64,000 bases of DNA. Origin: Strigops habroptila. Its lineage: Eukaryota; Chordata; Aves; Psittaciformes; Psittacidae. Within the stretch, counting starts at the first letter, position 1, and every line of letters starts with the position of its first letter. The DNA lies in the NCBI RefSeq assembly GCF_004027225.2, contig NC_044278.2, positions 82,038,923 to 82,102,922 of the forward strand, given 5' to 3'. A program made the translations under genes and the position numbers. Positions 1 through 14,100 of this stretch are shown in pieces. The notes below the pieces were generated by a model. The model was not told the DNA's origin, ran no database searches, and saw only the letters and a list, made by a program, of their open reading frames with translations.

Positions 1-683
1 CAGCTACACAGCTGCACAGAAGAAACTAATGCTCTCGTTTAGTTGTACTCCAACTGTCTTTACTCATGGTGAGTTATTCTTTTGAAGTCAGTATGGCTAC
101 GCAAGTGAGTAATGGCCTCAGGATCCAGCCCTTCAACAGCGTATGACGTGTTATGTTTCAAATGCTTCTGCACTGTTGTTTTTAATACTGCATTGCAATT
201 TATGTACTGGAATTATCTTCTGAATAGCTTCTTTCCATGGAATCCATTATATATATTATTTTATTTATTACATTTTCACTTTGATCTGCATGCCAATCAA
301 GATAAGCTCAATAAAGATAGAATTTTAATGAACACAAGGAACTATGTGTAGCTGCAACAGCCAGTTTTACTAGTTTTAGGGGTGTGTGCATTTATTTTTA
401 CTTGTGTAATATCCAGATTGTAAGGTTGCAGTCTACAAAGCATTTCATATTCATTTGGTCATTGTAAAGAATGAGATATCTCTATTACTTTCACAACTAT
501 CCTAAGTACCTTATTTTATCTGTTTCATATTTTTTGTTCGATTAGACAGAATTAAAGGAGACTGTTAAGAAATCCAAATACTAAATAGAATCATGACAAA
601 GATTAATATCTTCCTGAGAGGACACCTAGGAGCCTTTAAGAGACTGCTAACAGCAAAATGTGTACCACCTGGCTCCAGATTGA
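1..683. other. Intergenic, nothing recognised
   Basis: AT-rich sequence with no repeat, RNA or supported coding region. The short open frames are chance. Confidence 0.7.
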
Positions 684-1690
684 TAATCAGAGAATCATTG
701 CATACGAGATTGGAAGGGACCTCAAGGATCATCTGGTCCAACCTTTCTTGACGAAAGCATTGTCTAAACAAGATGGCCCAACACCCTGTCCAGCAGAATC
801 TTAGAAGTATCCAATACTGGGGAATCTACCACTTTCCTGGGGAGATTATGCCAATGGCTAGTTATCTCATCATGAAAAATTTTCCAACTGGAATGTTCCC
901 AGGATTAACTTGCGCCCATTACCCTTTGTGTTTTCCATGTGACTCCTTGTAAAAAAGGGAGTCTCCACCTTCTTTGTAGCCACCCTTTAAATACTGGAAA
1001 AAGGTGATAATGTCTTCCCTAACACTTCTTTTCTCAAGGCTGAAAAAATTCAGTTCCCTCAGCCTTTCCTCAAACGGCAGGCTTCCCAGTCCTTTAGAAC
1101 TTTGGAATCAGTCCTTTGATCATCTCTTTGGCCCTTCTTTGGACCCTCTCCAGCCTGTCCACATCTTTTTTGTATAGTGGGGACCAAGACTGAACACAGT
1201 ATTCTAGATGTGACCTGATAGGTGCAGAGTAGAGTGGGATAATGACTTCTTTATCCCTGCTAGTGATGTCCTTGTTGATCCAACTCAGAATCCTGTTGGC
1301 TTTCTTTGCCCCAGCTGCACACTGTTCACTCATATTGAGCTCGTTGTCCACCATGTCCCCAGGCCCCTTTCCACAGAGCTTCTCCCCAGCTGGGTAGATT
1401 CCAGCCTGTGCTGCACTCCTGGATTGTATTTATCCAGGTACAAGACCCTACACTTGTCCTTGTCAAATTTCATAAGGTTCTTGTTAGCCCACACTTCCAG
1501 CCTATCCAGGTCATCCTGCAGGGTGGCTCTCCCTTCCAAAGTGTGCCTTTCCCCACTCAGTTTGGTATCGTTGGCCAACTTGGTCAGGGTACACTTAATC
1601 CCATCATCCAAATCATTTATGAAGATATTAAACAGTGTTGGGCCCAATACTGATTCCTGGGAGACCCTATAGATGGATATTTCCAAGGTC
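684..1690 (-). mobile_element. CR1 LINE fragment, 5'-truncated, older subfamily
   Basis: Read on the minus strand this is the 3' part of CR1 ORF2 and its 3' UTR. Recognisable reverse-transcriptase blocks are VSQESVLGPTLFNIFINDLD (normally GVPQGSVLGP), LANDTKLSG where FADDTKL is expected, LMKFDKDKCRVLYLDK, and further on IIPLYSAPIRSHLEYCVQSW and DVDRLERVQRRAKEMIKGL. The blocks sit in two frames, so a frameshift separates them near 1340. The second catalytic Asp of the xADD motif is Asn. The 3' end (684-760) has only a worn form of the GAATCATT-type tail. The element is dead. Confidence 0.93.
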
Positions 1691-4017
1691 AGGATCAAAG
1701 AAACTTAAACCTGTTAAAGCCCTTTGCCTGGAGTATAAAGGGTGGGAAACAAACAGCGCTGCTGGCTTTCTGTCACTTCTAGTAGGAGAAAAGTGGGACA
1801 GAATTGGGTGGAACATATGGAAAACACACAAGGAAGGACTAAGGCTTAGATGGAGATGTGCACAATTTTTGACATCTTTCTTTACTGTAATATATCTTTT
1901 GATAAATAATACATGGATTACCCAACTACGGCAATCAACACAAGCTCTTGGAGAGATGCAATGTTGGATTTATGGGGTCAGCCAGGGTTTGGTCAGTGCT
2001 CTGCATTTCTGCTGGGACAGCTTTGTTGCTGCATGTGGGATTTCCAGGTTTTGACAAATACGGACATACCAGCAAGAGGCCTGTCTATATTGACCATGGC
2101 CCTGGAAAAAGACCACTCTTACACCAGACAGCTTCAAGCAGAGTACATACCTCTCTGTATTTTGTTCAGATGTGACGATAGTCTTCTGACTTGTTTCAGG
2201 GAAAGTATTACTTTGATTTGAATGTAGTTGAAGAATCTTTGTTAATTTTCAAGCAGAAACAATAAAGTACAAATCACTTCTTTCCCTTTAATCAGCCCTG
2301 TGGTATAGCAAGGTTTGACCTCAAACCATTAGCAGAAATCTATTGTGCTAAAATTTTGGGATGAACAACTGAATTAAAATCCATACAATAATAAAAATCA
2401 AAAAAAAAGTTTCTTGCTTACTTAAGATGTGAGTTAATGTGTTATTTGGACCTGATGTGCCCTTTTGTATAACCTGCACAGTTAAGGCCCAATACAGTAT
2501 GAATATGGGTTAGATTGCAACCTCTGCACTTCAAGAGCCAGTCCTGCTTCACTGGCTTCAAAGAAAGCTGAAGAATGAAACCAGAATACAGCGCCCTACA
2601 GGCTGGGTAAACGCATAGGAAAGCTGTGCAGCATTGCAGGTTCCATCAAGAAAAGCCAACAGCAAGAAAAAGGTGTTTGCCAATTAGCACAAGGAAAATG
2701 AATGGTATATACCAGGCAAACAATTTCACCTCCCTTGCCTCAGAGGGAAAATAACCACAGGAGGTGCATCCTTCGTGTACACACACCTTCCCAATGAGCA
2801 GGCTGGAATAGTGAGCAGCTCTCCAGAGATCCCTGCAGGTGTGTGAACTCTTCCCAAGAAAGAGTCAAGTTCAGGTTGGTGGAGAGGCAATTTAAGCAGA
2901 ATCCCTGGTAAAATCTCGCTGGCCAGAGGAGGCATCCCATGCAGGCCTGCTGACAGCATGGAGCTGAAAGGGAAGGCAGCGCACATACGTAATCTATCAG
3001 TAGATTTGACATGCATAGGGTGGCTTCACTGAGGTGACTTCATGCTTCAGAGACCTGCAAAGCCATGCTGCCAGACAGTCTTCCTTGCTCATCCCCCAGG
3101 GCTGCACCATTTTCTCTGCTGCCATATGGGAAGAGGCTTCCCTCTTGGGTCGGGCTGGGAATCCATGGCCCGTGGGCTGGGCTGGGTCTAGAGCTCTGTT
3201 CCAGAGGATCTGCAGCCTATGGTCACATTCAAAACTTTTTTCTAAAGCAAAATTGTCTCTCCATTTCCTGTGATACAAAAATAAATGAAGCATTATGGGT
3301 TTCTTTTAAGTAAAATGCTAAATTTTATTTGAAATCTTCACAGCACATTTTCTTTTCAATCAGTTCAAGATTTCTTGAATGATAAAATGTTTTCAAGATA
3401 ACAAAGAAGTCAGTTATTCTCACAATCTTGTCTCAGTGATTGTAAGGTAAGTATATTTTTAAAAGGCAATTGCTCTGAAACAAAAAGCATTGCAAAGTGA
3501 TGCGAAGGAAATAAATGCGATGTAAATGAATCTCCCTAGTGCCAGTAAAAAAAGTACTTTGAGATATGGCTTGGAAACTAAAGACACTGGATAAATAAAA
3601 AGTATTCAGAATCATGTATTTTACAACTAAATATCAGTATATACATTAAATACAAATGTTACAATTGTTCTGAGACAGATTGAAACTTTACCCTTTGTGA
3701 TTAGCTATCTGTGAGGAAAGAGATTAAACAGGTATTTGCCATCTAACAAACACCTATAACATTAGAGAGAAACCCTCTGAAACATAATTCTGATTTAGAA
3801 AAGGCCTCCTAAAGCTTCAGTGTGAATATTCATGAAAATCATTAAGTACTAAGAAAACACTGACATCGGAATTACAAAATTATCTATCTGTGGAAAAAAA
3901 ATAGGGCGCCATGCTAAAAATATACCACCTAAAAAACTCTCCTAATAATCTATTTAAATATAGATGTTTGATTTCAGATGCAGTTTTATGGAGTGGGCCA
4001 ATGAATCAAAGCAATAT
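1691..4017. other. Intergenic, nothing recognised
   Basis: Unique-looking sequence. A slightly GC-richer patch at about 2,720-3,250 has overlapping open frames on both strands of 80-100 codons but no recognisable peptide or splice pattern. Confidence 0.6.
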
Positions 4018-4690
4018 AAGGCTGGAAATTACTTTAAGAGGTTGCTGTGTTCCCAGATCATTCCTACAGGCATTTTTCTAGCCCACCCTTAAAAACCTCC
4101 AAAAAAAGGAGATTTTCAATTCCCTCAAGTGAATCTATCTTTTTATGGTAATCTTCTTACTGTAGTGGACTTTTCCGTTGCCTCCTCAGTCTTTCCCTTT
4201 TACAACAAACAATTTTCATCCTGTGGCTCTTCCTTTATATGTCATGTTTTCTAAACCTCTTACCCTGCTCGTTACCTTCATCTGGAGTTTGCCTACGTAC
4301 TTGTCCAAGTGCAGTGTCAAAAGTGGGCAGAGTCTTCCAGCTGAGGTTTTACCAACACCAAATAAAGCTAAGCAGTCACTTCTGTCTCTTACAGATGATG
4401 GTTTTGATCACATCATGCTGAATTGGTCTTGTTCACAACAGCCTCAGATTGCCGACTTGGTTTGTGCTTCACAGTAATCTCCAGCTCCTTCCCTGCTGTG
4501 CTGCTGTATCTCATTATTCTCCATGTTATTTGTGTGTTTGATTTCTCCCTCTGAACTGCAGTTCTCTGCACTTCCCCCTGCTTAGTTTCATTCCATGGAT
4601 TTCAGGCCACCCCTCCTCTTTGCCCGTTTGATTTCCGAAGCTCTCCTTCAAAGTGTTTGGAACATCATCCCCTCCCATTTCCACTCAAAG
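4018..4690 (-). mobile_element. Very old CR1/L3-like LINE relic
   Basis: The plus strand reads as a decayed reverse complement of the CR1 family known from turtles and crocodilians. Landmarks are the CTTAAAAACCTCC box at about 4089-4101, CATGTTTTCTAAACCTCTTACC near 4240-4262 (antisense of the region upstream of the RT C-terminus), TCCAGCTGAGGTTTTACCAACACC near 4337-4360 and CAAAGTGTTTGGAACATC near 4650-4667. These occur in the right order and about the right spacing, but no reading frame survives. The call rests on remembered family structure rather than an alignment. Confidence 0.65.
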
Positions 4691-7011
4691 AAGGAAAAAG
4701 GCACATTAAGACTTTCACCTTGAATCGTGCAACAGTCCTTATGTTCTAAAATAAACCAATTTCTAATTGCCTGAACTTTCCTATTGGTGATTTAATAAAC
4801 CTCCCATGTTTAAAAAAGAAAAAAATAGACTCATACTACAGGTATGAATAAATACTTCTGATCAGACAGCAAATGAGTAAAACTTACGCTTCACTTATAA
4901 ACTGTTTGCTTTGGCATTTGCTCTATAATGTGTCTGTACAAAGAGAAGGCTAGTCATGCAACATAATTATTTTCCCATCTATTCTTGTCACAAAGTTTCC
5001 TGAAAGTGCAGTTTCTTTTTTCAGTCCCTGTACATAACCTCAAAATAGTATCTCATGGTCACAGAACTCTTATGTTGTGTAAATATCTCTTAGGGCATTT
5101 GATCTTTTCCCTCTTCTTTCCTCCTCTTCCATTAGCAGTTTTTATTGCAGCTGCCTGAATACAAGGTAATGAAAGCTCATGTTTCTGTTTACATTAGGTC
5201 CATACTGGTACACTGAACAAGGGAAGAAACAAAAAGTCTGGGCATCTTTATAAAGATTGTCATCAAACAATCACTATTTTCTAGTTTGTACTTTAATCAG
5301 TGTCTGGAATGACACTTAAGAACCTGGCAGTTAATGCATTAAATGGACGACTTCTGGGATTATTTGCAAAATACTATTTTGTTTCTGTGCAGAGAGAAAG
5401 GCAGCATATTTTAACCTGATAATAATTAAATCAGATAATAACATACTTGTGTATGATTCACAATCAGTGAGTGATTTGTGATTGTGTAATGATTTCTGTT
5501 CTTCAGACAGGGTATGCAGCTCCGCTCAGCATTACACGGGAATGGGAGGTGAATCAGATTGTTAACTCTATACCCTAGAAGTCCTTTGGACTTTTCCAGG
5601 AGAGCAATGGAAAGTCTCCAACAGTGGGAATGATGCTGTTATATCACATGAGGGACAAGGACAATAAGAAAAGCCAGGCAGAGAGTGTATCCTTCTTGAA
5701 TCTGTGAGAAGCTGCATCTCTCTGCATTACTGTACTAAGGCACATGGCAAGAGAATAAAACGGGCCAACAACAGATCTCCCATAAGCCCGCCATTTCTTG
5801 CTGAATTCTGTCTGCACAATGACACAGGAGGTACTGACGTCCAGTGACTATTTCATCCACTGGTCCTGCAAGTTCTGCAGACAGGTTTTCTGTTACTTTG
5901 TGTGCTAGAAACAGATCTCTCTTCTTCTTCACCTCATCTGATCCATTCCCGGTTTTCAATCCAGGGGATGGTCTAGGGACTATATAGAACCACTGGGATT
6001 CAGGCCTAAAATGTATTTTCTCTGGTTTTGTTATTATTCTTATTAAACACACTTCAGCCAGGCTCATTTGAAAACAAGCAAGTCATCTTGTGTCACTGAT
6101 CCTTTGAATCAGTGTATTTGCAACAGAAATATGATCATCTTTTGGTATATTTATTTCAATCAACACAATATCAACCTTCCAAGAAGACAGTATTCCTAAT
6201 TCTAAAAATAGTGGTTTAATCATCCAAGCCAGTCAGAGCCAGCCACTCAGTTCTGGGCTATCAGTTGCTTACCAAAGTAGCTCTCCTTGCTCACCAATTA
6301 ACTTCCAGCTTGCAGACAGCTCTTTCTTCAGCAACAGCCAACGATACGACTTGCAGGCAGGACAGAGCTAACTGTAAACCATACAGACCAAATTAGAGCA
6401 ATGTAAGTTTACTACAGGCTGCATGTACATCTTGGCCAAGTAAACATTTGTGTGATCGGCCCAAGCAGAGCCCTGTACTGCTACAGTTGCACTATTAGCT
6501 AATTTATGGATAGTGTGGTGATATTAACACTGGCTACAGTGGTACCCTTGATTGCCACACAGATACAGCCTAAAACGGAAGAGATTCACTAGGCTTGTTT
6601 TCTAATAATTTCCAATTACAGCCAACAAAGACTTCTAATCCTTATTTATTCTTCTAACTCAGTACATTTTGTAATGTTCAGTAAAAAAAGCAAACACCCC
6701 AGTAGCAACACCTACATGCCTTCAAATATCTACACAAGAACTGAACTGGTCTCATTCAAAATGTGTGAATCCAGCTAAAAACGGGATACATTAAAAATAG
6801 GCATTTAGAAAACTGGAAAATTTACCTATTTGCAAGGAAAAATAGTCATACTGAACTGCAGTTTCCGTTGTGTCAAACTTGAAAAATCAAACAGACTATC
6901 AGTGCATTATTTGTATGCAAATTGATCAAGGAGAGAAGTGTGTAGAACAAAGATTTTATTGACAGAATGCAGGTAATATGAATTAAGAATTGAATATGGC
7001 ACAGTTGGTTG

Positions 7012-7045
7012 GATAGATAGATAGATACATAGATAGATAGATAGA
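7012..7045. repeat. (GATA)n microsatellite
   Basis: About eight GATA units with one interruption (GATACATA). Confidence 0.95.
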
Positions 7046-10000
7046 GGGACAGATCTGGAAACTGTCTACCCTGTACAAAGATAAGTGGTAAGAGAAAAGT
7101 TCTATTTGTATTCGATTAGTACATAAATATTACAGTTTCCATGGTGTTGGTATTTGTCAAACTACTTTCTAAGGAGAAGTTCAAATACTGAATAGTTAAA
7201 TGACTAAGAATGTAATTTGAATGTTAGTTAGTTCAAAAACTTAGTATGTAACAATATCCACTCAAAGCATTTACAAATTCCAAACCACCACAATTATTTT
7301 TGAAATTATAACCCCTCCCATGAAATATGTATAAACAGAACTCTCCCTAGTGAGTCCTTGAAAACCTGGCCCTTTGGCCCCAATCTTTGGTTCCTCAGCT
7401 AGTTAATTAATAGGCTTTTCCCAGAAAATAAATTTCATACAAATCCAAACAATGGACAAATTCATGGAAAACGTGAACAGCTCATAGGCGTATCATGAAC
7501 AGCAGAAACATTTGGAGTTCTTCAAACAACTTCATAGATCATAAGACCTCTTATTTTGCATAGTGCCAGAAACAGTGGGGTCCTAGTACATCTGAGAGGC
7601 AGCGTGGTAATAAACCTGTAGGTGGGTAACGCAGTTCTAGAGAGGAAATGACAGTCATGTATTGCAATTATTTAGTTTCTTTCTATTTCTGGCATTCCTG
7701 TTAAATTTAACCTCTTTTTCCTAACTCTCCATACTACAAAAACTACAGTTTGTTGGAATATATTACTGTTCAAGTGGGCTCTGCAATTGCTATTCTCTAA
7801 TTAGTACATGGAGTACTAAAGAAATCATTACAGAGGGAGTAAGGAATATGTTTAAGCAGCTTTAAAAATCCCAATGCACTGCATCTGTATTTTTAAACAT
7901 CTAGGTGCTTATGAAAAGCTAGCTCTTTGCAGATGCATAATTTCAAGCCCACTGATATCTTGTCACAGTCAGAGGACATCATTCACACACTTGAAGTTAC
8001 ACGTTACTGAGTGCTTTGCAGAATAAGGGTCTACTTTATCTGTCAAATGGAAGTACAAACAGCTGGAAACTCTTTATTAACCAGCCGGAAGGGAGGGAAA
8101 TAAAATGAGAATTTAATAAATCATTAAAATGTTCCAATGACTGGTTTTGCATGAAAAATTCAAGCAAACTCCAAACATTTTTGGATGGAAGTCTCAAAGG
8201 CACATCAATGTTTTCTGAGTAACAAAAACCCACCCTTGTGCTCACATATTTCATTTACCCACTTGCTGGCTTCATCCTGCACTTTTGAATAAGACAACTC
8301 TCATTAAAACTAATGGCAGCTTTGCCTAAACATGCACCTGCAGGATCGGGCTTCAATTGCTGAAACTCACATTTACTCCCTGAAACTACCAGCAGATCAG
8401 CATGTTGATAAGCCCTGAATACATTACCGCAGGAGAACATACAAAGCTGCGTTTGAACAGGTGACATTTCCTTTTCAAGGCAGACCTGTTCAGAAGTTTA
8501 GCATTAATCATTTCCAAGCAGGCATAACAGAATTATCTACAATATCTGACAACTTTTTGCTTCTTATAAAGGTAAACTTCTTCAACCTGTAGAAAATGAT
8601 GTCAAAAACAATAAAATAGGGCCACTGATTAACTACCTAGTGCAATTTAACAGCAGCATCAGAACTTGCTCCATCAACAGTTACTACATGTCAACAATAT
8701 ATGTGTATACACATATACATATTTATATATTTCTTGAAGTAAAAGACAATATTTGGTTTGCTTACCTCAGGCTCAGTTCTGCAGAACATTATAGTCACAA
8801 TTGACTTTTCACTGAACACATTGAACACACCAGACTGGACTAGCAATCAATACCCATGTGTGCTACAAGAGGGTGCAACAGATGCACCTGCATCTTATTT
8901 TGAGGAGCCTCCACAGACTTTGTTTTTACTGCTTGAGCTGCTACAACCCATTGTTTGCAACAAACAAAAGGGAAAAGCACTTGTGTACTTCTAACAGTAC
9001 CTGTAGCACTCTAGAAGCATCTACTAGCAACCATGGCACTGCCCATGTGGCTGGGAAAGAGGGTTGGAAAGAGCCCTCCAGTTTCTGGTGTGCCTGGCAA
9101 AGCTGCCTGGTGGGCTGTGAGGTGCAGAGCAGGACTGTGAATTAAGGGGGAGCCTCCTGGACTCTGCAAAGTAGATTTCAGCCACAGCTGGGGCTGTGCT
9201 TGCAAATTTTACTACTTCTGCAGCGCAGCTGCACTTAACACTAATGAATGACACTTGCATGAGACCATTCTCCAGCGTCAAAGCTGGCCAACTCACAGTG
9301 TATCATGCAATTCTTATTAAACTCTCTTACTCCCCAAAACAGGGTGGCCATACTCACATGGCCACCTGGAAACAGACCCTGGCGTCTGCTGAGTCCCCAG
9401 TTGTGCCAGGGAATTGTTTCAGGGAGTGCTTGATGGCCCAGGCCAAAAGCATGTCAGCGACCGCTCTGATGGCTTAAGTTCCAGTGCCCTGGCACCATTT
9501 ATTTTACTAGTGGAAAGGCAGACTCAGTGCATGTGGTCTTGGGAGCAGCCTCTCGGAAGATCTGAGTGAATGTAGAAATGGCCCCCGAGGCTATTGATGG
9601 GACAAGTAACTCCTTGATCTGAGCAAGTTTATCAACATCTGGCCTATAATTAACACCACTGTCCAAGCTGGCAATACACTGATATTACTTAGTAATACTT
9701 AGCATTGTTGTAGCTTGCTCTGTTTTGATTAATGAGTGTACATTTAACTGACAGTATACATTAACTATTAATAACAGAACATTTATTGTTAACTACACAT
9801 TGCCTAGGCACTTTGTTAGACAATTGCCTCTCCATTAATACATTAATCAATACGCCTATAGATTAAATGATTTGAAATAAATCTCATCTGTATATAAGAA
9901 ATACATTTATTAAATTATTACCCTGAGAGGATACTGATTAAAGAATTCTGAGCATTTTAATTTTTTAATTCCTTTCTTACTGGGATATTTTTGCTAATCT

Positions 10001-11083
10001 AGCTGTGGAAATAACCACTCTACTTGTATTATCACCAAACAGCTACCACTTTCCTATAACCTCAGATCTTATCATCATCTCTACTACCTTTGCAGCACCA
10101 ATTATCAAAGTTTACTCATCAACAAGCTCCCATTCCACAATAAAAATAAATTTCTGTGCCAGAGTAATAACCTCAATAAGGCTTCTTGACAACGCCAAAT
10201 CCAGGAGCTTTTATTTGAAATTGGACTCTTAGGACTTTCCATCTCTGTTTTTCTTCACCAGGAGGCTAAGCAAAACAGAGTATGTACCCAGATGCTATTG
10301 CCATAGGCACTAACTTGAAAGACTAAGCTAGACCATGGATGGAGAAGCCTTTGTGTTTGAGGGTGCAGTGCTGAATGTGCTGAACTCTCTGCCACGAAAA
10401 GTAGGTTGGACCAGGACTAGGAGAAGCCTGCAACACTGGCCTTAACCAGCCTCTGAGCACCTACATCCAAGCTTGCTTTCTTGCAACTTCCCAGTACCAC
10501 CGCACACATCTCACTTTCATAAATTCTTGCTTTTTTGACTCAGGAAGTTCCCCGCACACCTAGATTTCTGCCTCAGACATATTTCCCCTGTGATGAGCTG
10601 AGGAGCTTGGCCCCTGCTCAAGCCTCAGCCTCAGTGGGATCTACAGCTTGAGGAACTTTGATCCATGTCTTTCCTAAGGCACTCTACACACAGTCTGAAT
10701 CCATTTGCATACAACAGTGTGGCTCATACCACTTTTTGTAAAACATAGCCAAAGGAAGAGCTGCCAACAACCACTTTGTATACAAGAATTCAGCAGCTAG
10801 GGTGTTCGTGAAGGATGGGTGATATGGAGCTTACGGTAGTTTCCCATCTGCAGAGGTTCAGCTACCCATCTTCCAGGCATCTTCAAGTTGCCAGGCTGTA
10901 TGAAAAACAAACACAGGCACCTACAAAAAGAGAGAGAAAGCAAGAAAGGGTATGATTCTGCATCCATTGCCAAGGAGAAGAGTCCTAGGTGTTGGTCCTT
11001 GTTCCAAGAATTGTTTGTGTATTTTATCTAATGATTACTTCATGTAAACAGCCCTAATATGAGGGACAGGAATCTCTGGTGCC

Positions 11084-11169
11084 GATCCAAAGCCTGTTGA
11101 AGTCAACGGAAATCAAAGCCAACTGAAGTCAATAGAAAGTTTTCCACAGATTTCAGTAGGCTTTGGATC
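11084..11169. repeat. Imperfect palindrome, MITE-like relic
   Basis: The left end GATCCAAAGCCTGTTGAAGT is mirrored at the right end by the complement of ACTTCAGTAGG-type sequence, so the element ends in GTAGGCTTTGGATC. Between them the left arm is repeated directly (TCAAAGCCAACTGAAGTCAA). Palindromes built on CCAAAGCCCATTGAAGTCAATGGG are a familiar ancient non-autonomous DNA-transposon type in sauropsids; the assignment to that type is from memory. No flanking target-site duplication is obvious. Confidence 0.55.
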
Positions 11170-14100
11170 ACTTCAGGAATACGTCTTGGGTGGTAAAGGC
11201 TCCATGCCAATGCACTAAAGGCATTCACCAATTGCATACTAACACACACGTTGTTGTGGCTTATTGCTATATTGGAACCAGCCTTTGAAAGCTATCATAA
11301 TATCCTGAGGCAAACTAGAGACTCAATTATTCAAAATGTTGGTCTTGAATGTTTAAAGGCCCAGTCATGGGCTCCTTAGGCTGTTCCCACTGCCTGCAAT
11401 GAGAACTCTCTCTGAGGAGGCCAGGCAGAGTCAAGCTCTGAGACTCCCATTTGCAGGGTATTTTGATGCCGTGGGCACAGCCATGACTGCAGTTTAATGC
11501 AGAGATAGCCAACCTGACTTGAAACTATGTAATGTGGATAGTGAACACAATTTAGCCGTATTAGCATAGCACTTTGCATGGGTTAATTAGCCCTGCCAAG
11601 AGGGAGAGTTCATTAGCCTGAGGAGAAAGCTGCACAAAGATAGACTACTTCCGACTCATTTAGAGGTAGCTTTGCAAAGCAGTGGTTTGTGCCATGTAGA
11701 CATGCTAACTATCCTCCTATTCCAAACAGTACACAGCTTCAGATTCTGAGGCAGCTATGGCAGTTGTGCAGTTTCTGTGGACCCATCTGCCCAGTCTGTG
11801 GAAGGGTCTGTTGTGTATTTCAATCACCAGTGCACAGTCACTGCTGACTTCCCTCTGACCAGGCAAATCAGTCCCAGGTTAAAGTTTGACATGCAAAACT
11901 TTAGCAAAGAGATTTTAGTTGCTTTCTTTTTCCAGAAAAAACAAACAAACAAACAACCCACAATCTGTTCTCTTAGTGATTTCAGTATTGTAAGGCTTAG
12001 ATTCCTGGAGGCTATTTCCAGCACAAACCAACAGTCTCATCACTGAGCCTTGACCATGTCCCTCATTCCCGCCTGCAGTGATCATTTCTCTAAGGTTGGA
12101 TGGGTAGCCTTTTCACACACAAGGATTCCATTTCAGACTCCTTCTTCTAAAGACACACCTTCCATTAAAACTGTTTTCCTGGCAACTCTGCAAGTCTAAT
12201 TTTCCCAATGCAATTTTAAGCTTTGTTTATTAATTTGCACAGGGTTTCAGTTAACACAAAAGCCGCTTCAGTATCCTCACCGTAATAACACCTAAAACTA
12301 CTCCAGGAATAAATTCAGATAGAGTTTATAATTCTGCAATCCACTTTATGCACTATTTATACTTCAGTGTCTTGATGAATATTGTGTTGGATCTGTCCCT
12401 GTCTTTGACTTAGGACCTCCTCATGGCAAGTGTGATGGTCTCAGCCCCAGAAGATGTGTAACTTGTGAGAGATCTAAATGAGAACTGAAGTTGCTCAACT
12501 GAGAACCCCACAGGATTTTACCCATAAATAAAGATAAGATCTTTACCTCACAGAGCTAGAGATAAATTAAACACAAGCAGACAGATAGACCAGATAGATA
12601 CCTGCTGTGTTTCTCAAGTGAGTTGCCACATTGTGGGCATTCATATAACCAGCTGGCAAGGTGCAAGAAAAAGGAGGACCAGCATTTGGTTTGGTGTGAT
12701 CCACCTTGGTTCTAGGAGCATCTCTATGGCTATCAATTTCAGTCTAATTGCTTGTGTTAGGCATGTGACACCACACATCTGTATCCAGTAGGCAATGCAA
12801 AGTGCATTTCTGTACAGCCACCTCAGACTGTTTTGAGGTTGCTGGCAGAGTCATGTGCTTGTGAAGAGTGTTTCCTTTCCCTGTGGAGGACATAGGGAAG
12901 ATGTGCTTTCTCTGTTTTGGAGCTACCTCACACCCACACTGCCAGTGGAGTGCTCTCACGTGTGTGCTACATGACTCCGATTACAGACACAGGGCAAACC
13001 TGCACCTCAACAATAACTTCTCCAGAGCACTAAGTAGCTAAAGTAGATAGACCCACAGAGTGCAGCAAGCACTTCCTTATGTAATACCACCAGAAGCTAC
13101 CAAGGAGGCAACTGTGAGGATGCACTAAGCCCCTTGCAGGTTCTGGAGGTAAATTTGATTTCTTGTCATGGTAATGAAAGAGTTATCCAAGACTATGGTG
13201 AGATCCCAATGCAAAGTCAGTTCTTGACTACTCCTGCCCAGAGTGATGTTTCAAAATCCACTCAGCCAGCTGCATTAAGAAAAATAACTTCTCAAAAATA
13301 ACCTCTCAGAACAAAAAGTTGTGTTCAAACTTAGGAAAGGGGTAAAGAATGGAGCTGTCCCCATAATGTTGATGTAGCTTTGTACTCAGAAAGGGACTGT
13401 GCCTTAGTTTTTGTGGAAAATCTGGATATTTAGAACTATGAAAGCAAACGAGGGTTTCAACCAGCATTTACAAGCGCATGGAATTTTTGTCATTTAAAAC
13501 TTTACAAGAGTCCTCGATGGGTGAACATACTGTGTGCTTGTTGTACATTCATATGCCCAATAGGCTGAATAACTTCAAAGAAATTTACTCTGCTGCTTGC
13601 TGAAAAGCCTTTTTAACATTATACACCTTCAGAAATGTTATGGTACCTGGTGCCAAGAGTCTGTATTTTTAAAATTCCCTACTTCAGCCTGAGTTCTGAA
13701 CTGATTAAGCTCAGTAAGAGTTCTGACATTGACTTAAAAGAGTGAAAGATCAAACAATTGTCTGACAGACTGTAACAAGATTTAGAAATAATTAGGGAGT
13801 TTTGAAGCCTATACATATGGGGGATTTTTCTTTGCTTTTAAATAAGAAAAGTATTCATGAATGTATTTTGGAAATACTAGTTTAAATTTAGAAGTGGGAA
13901 GATTTAGAATTAAGGCAGATGTTTGACTCAAGTTTTTGTACTTGTTTCACATATTTTGCACATTCTTGACATCTCTTCTTATCTAAATAAGATTAGAGGA
14001 AGCCAGGGTGACAGTTTGGAACTAATGTAATGTTCTACGTTTCTGTTAGTCAGCGATTGCATCTCACATAGAAGCAGACTCCAATTTTCCTTTCATATCC

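Noticed and set aside
5735..6067. 110-codon minus-strand open frame
   Set aside because: No recognisable domain, no splice or promoter context, and a length within chance for 64 kb. I know of no matching protein.
8698..8717. 20-bp perfect palindrome TATATGTGTATACACATATA
   Set aside because: Low-complexity TA/TG composition; such palindromes arise easily in this kind of DNA.
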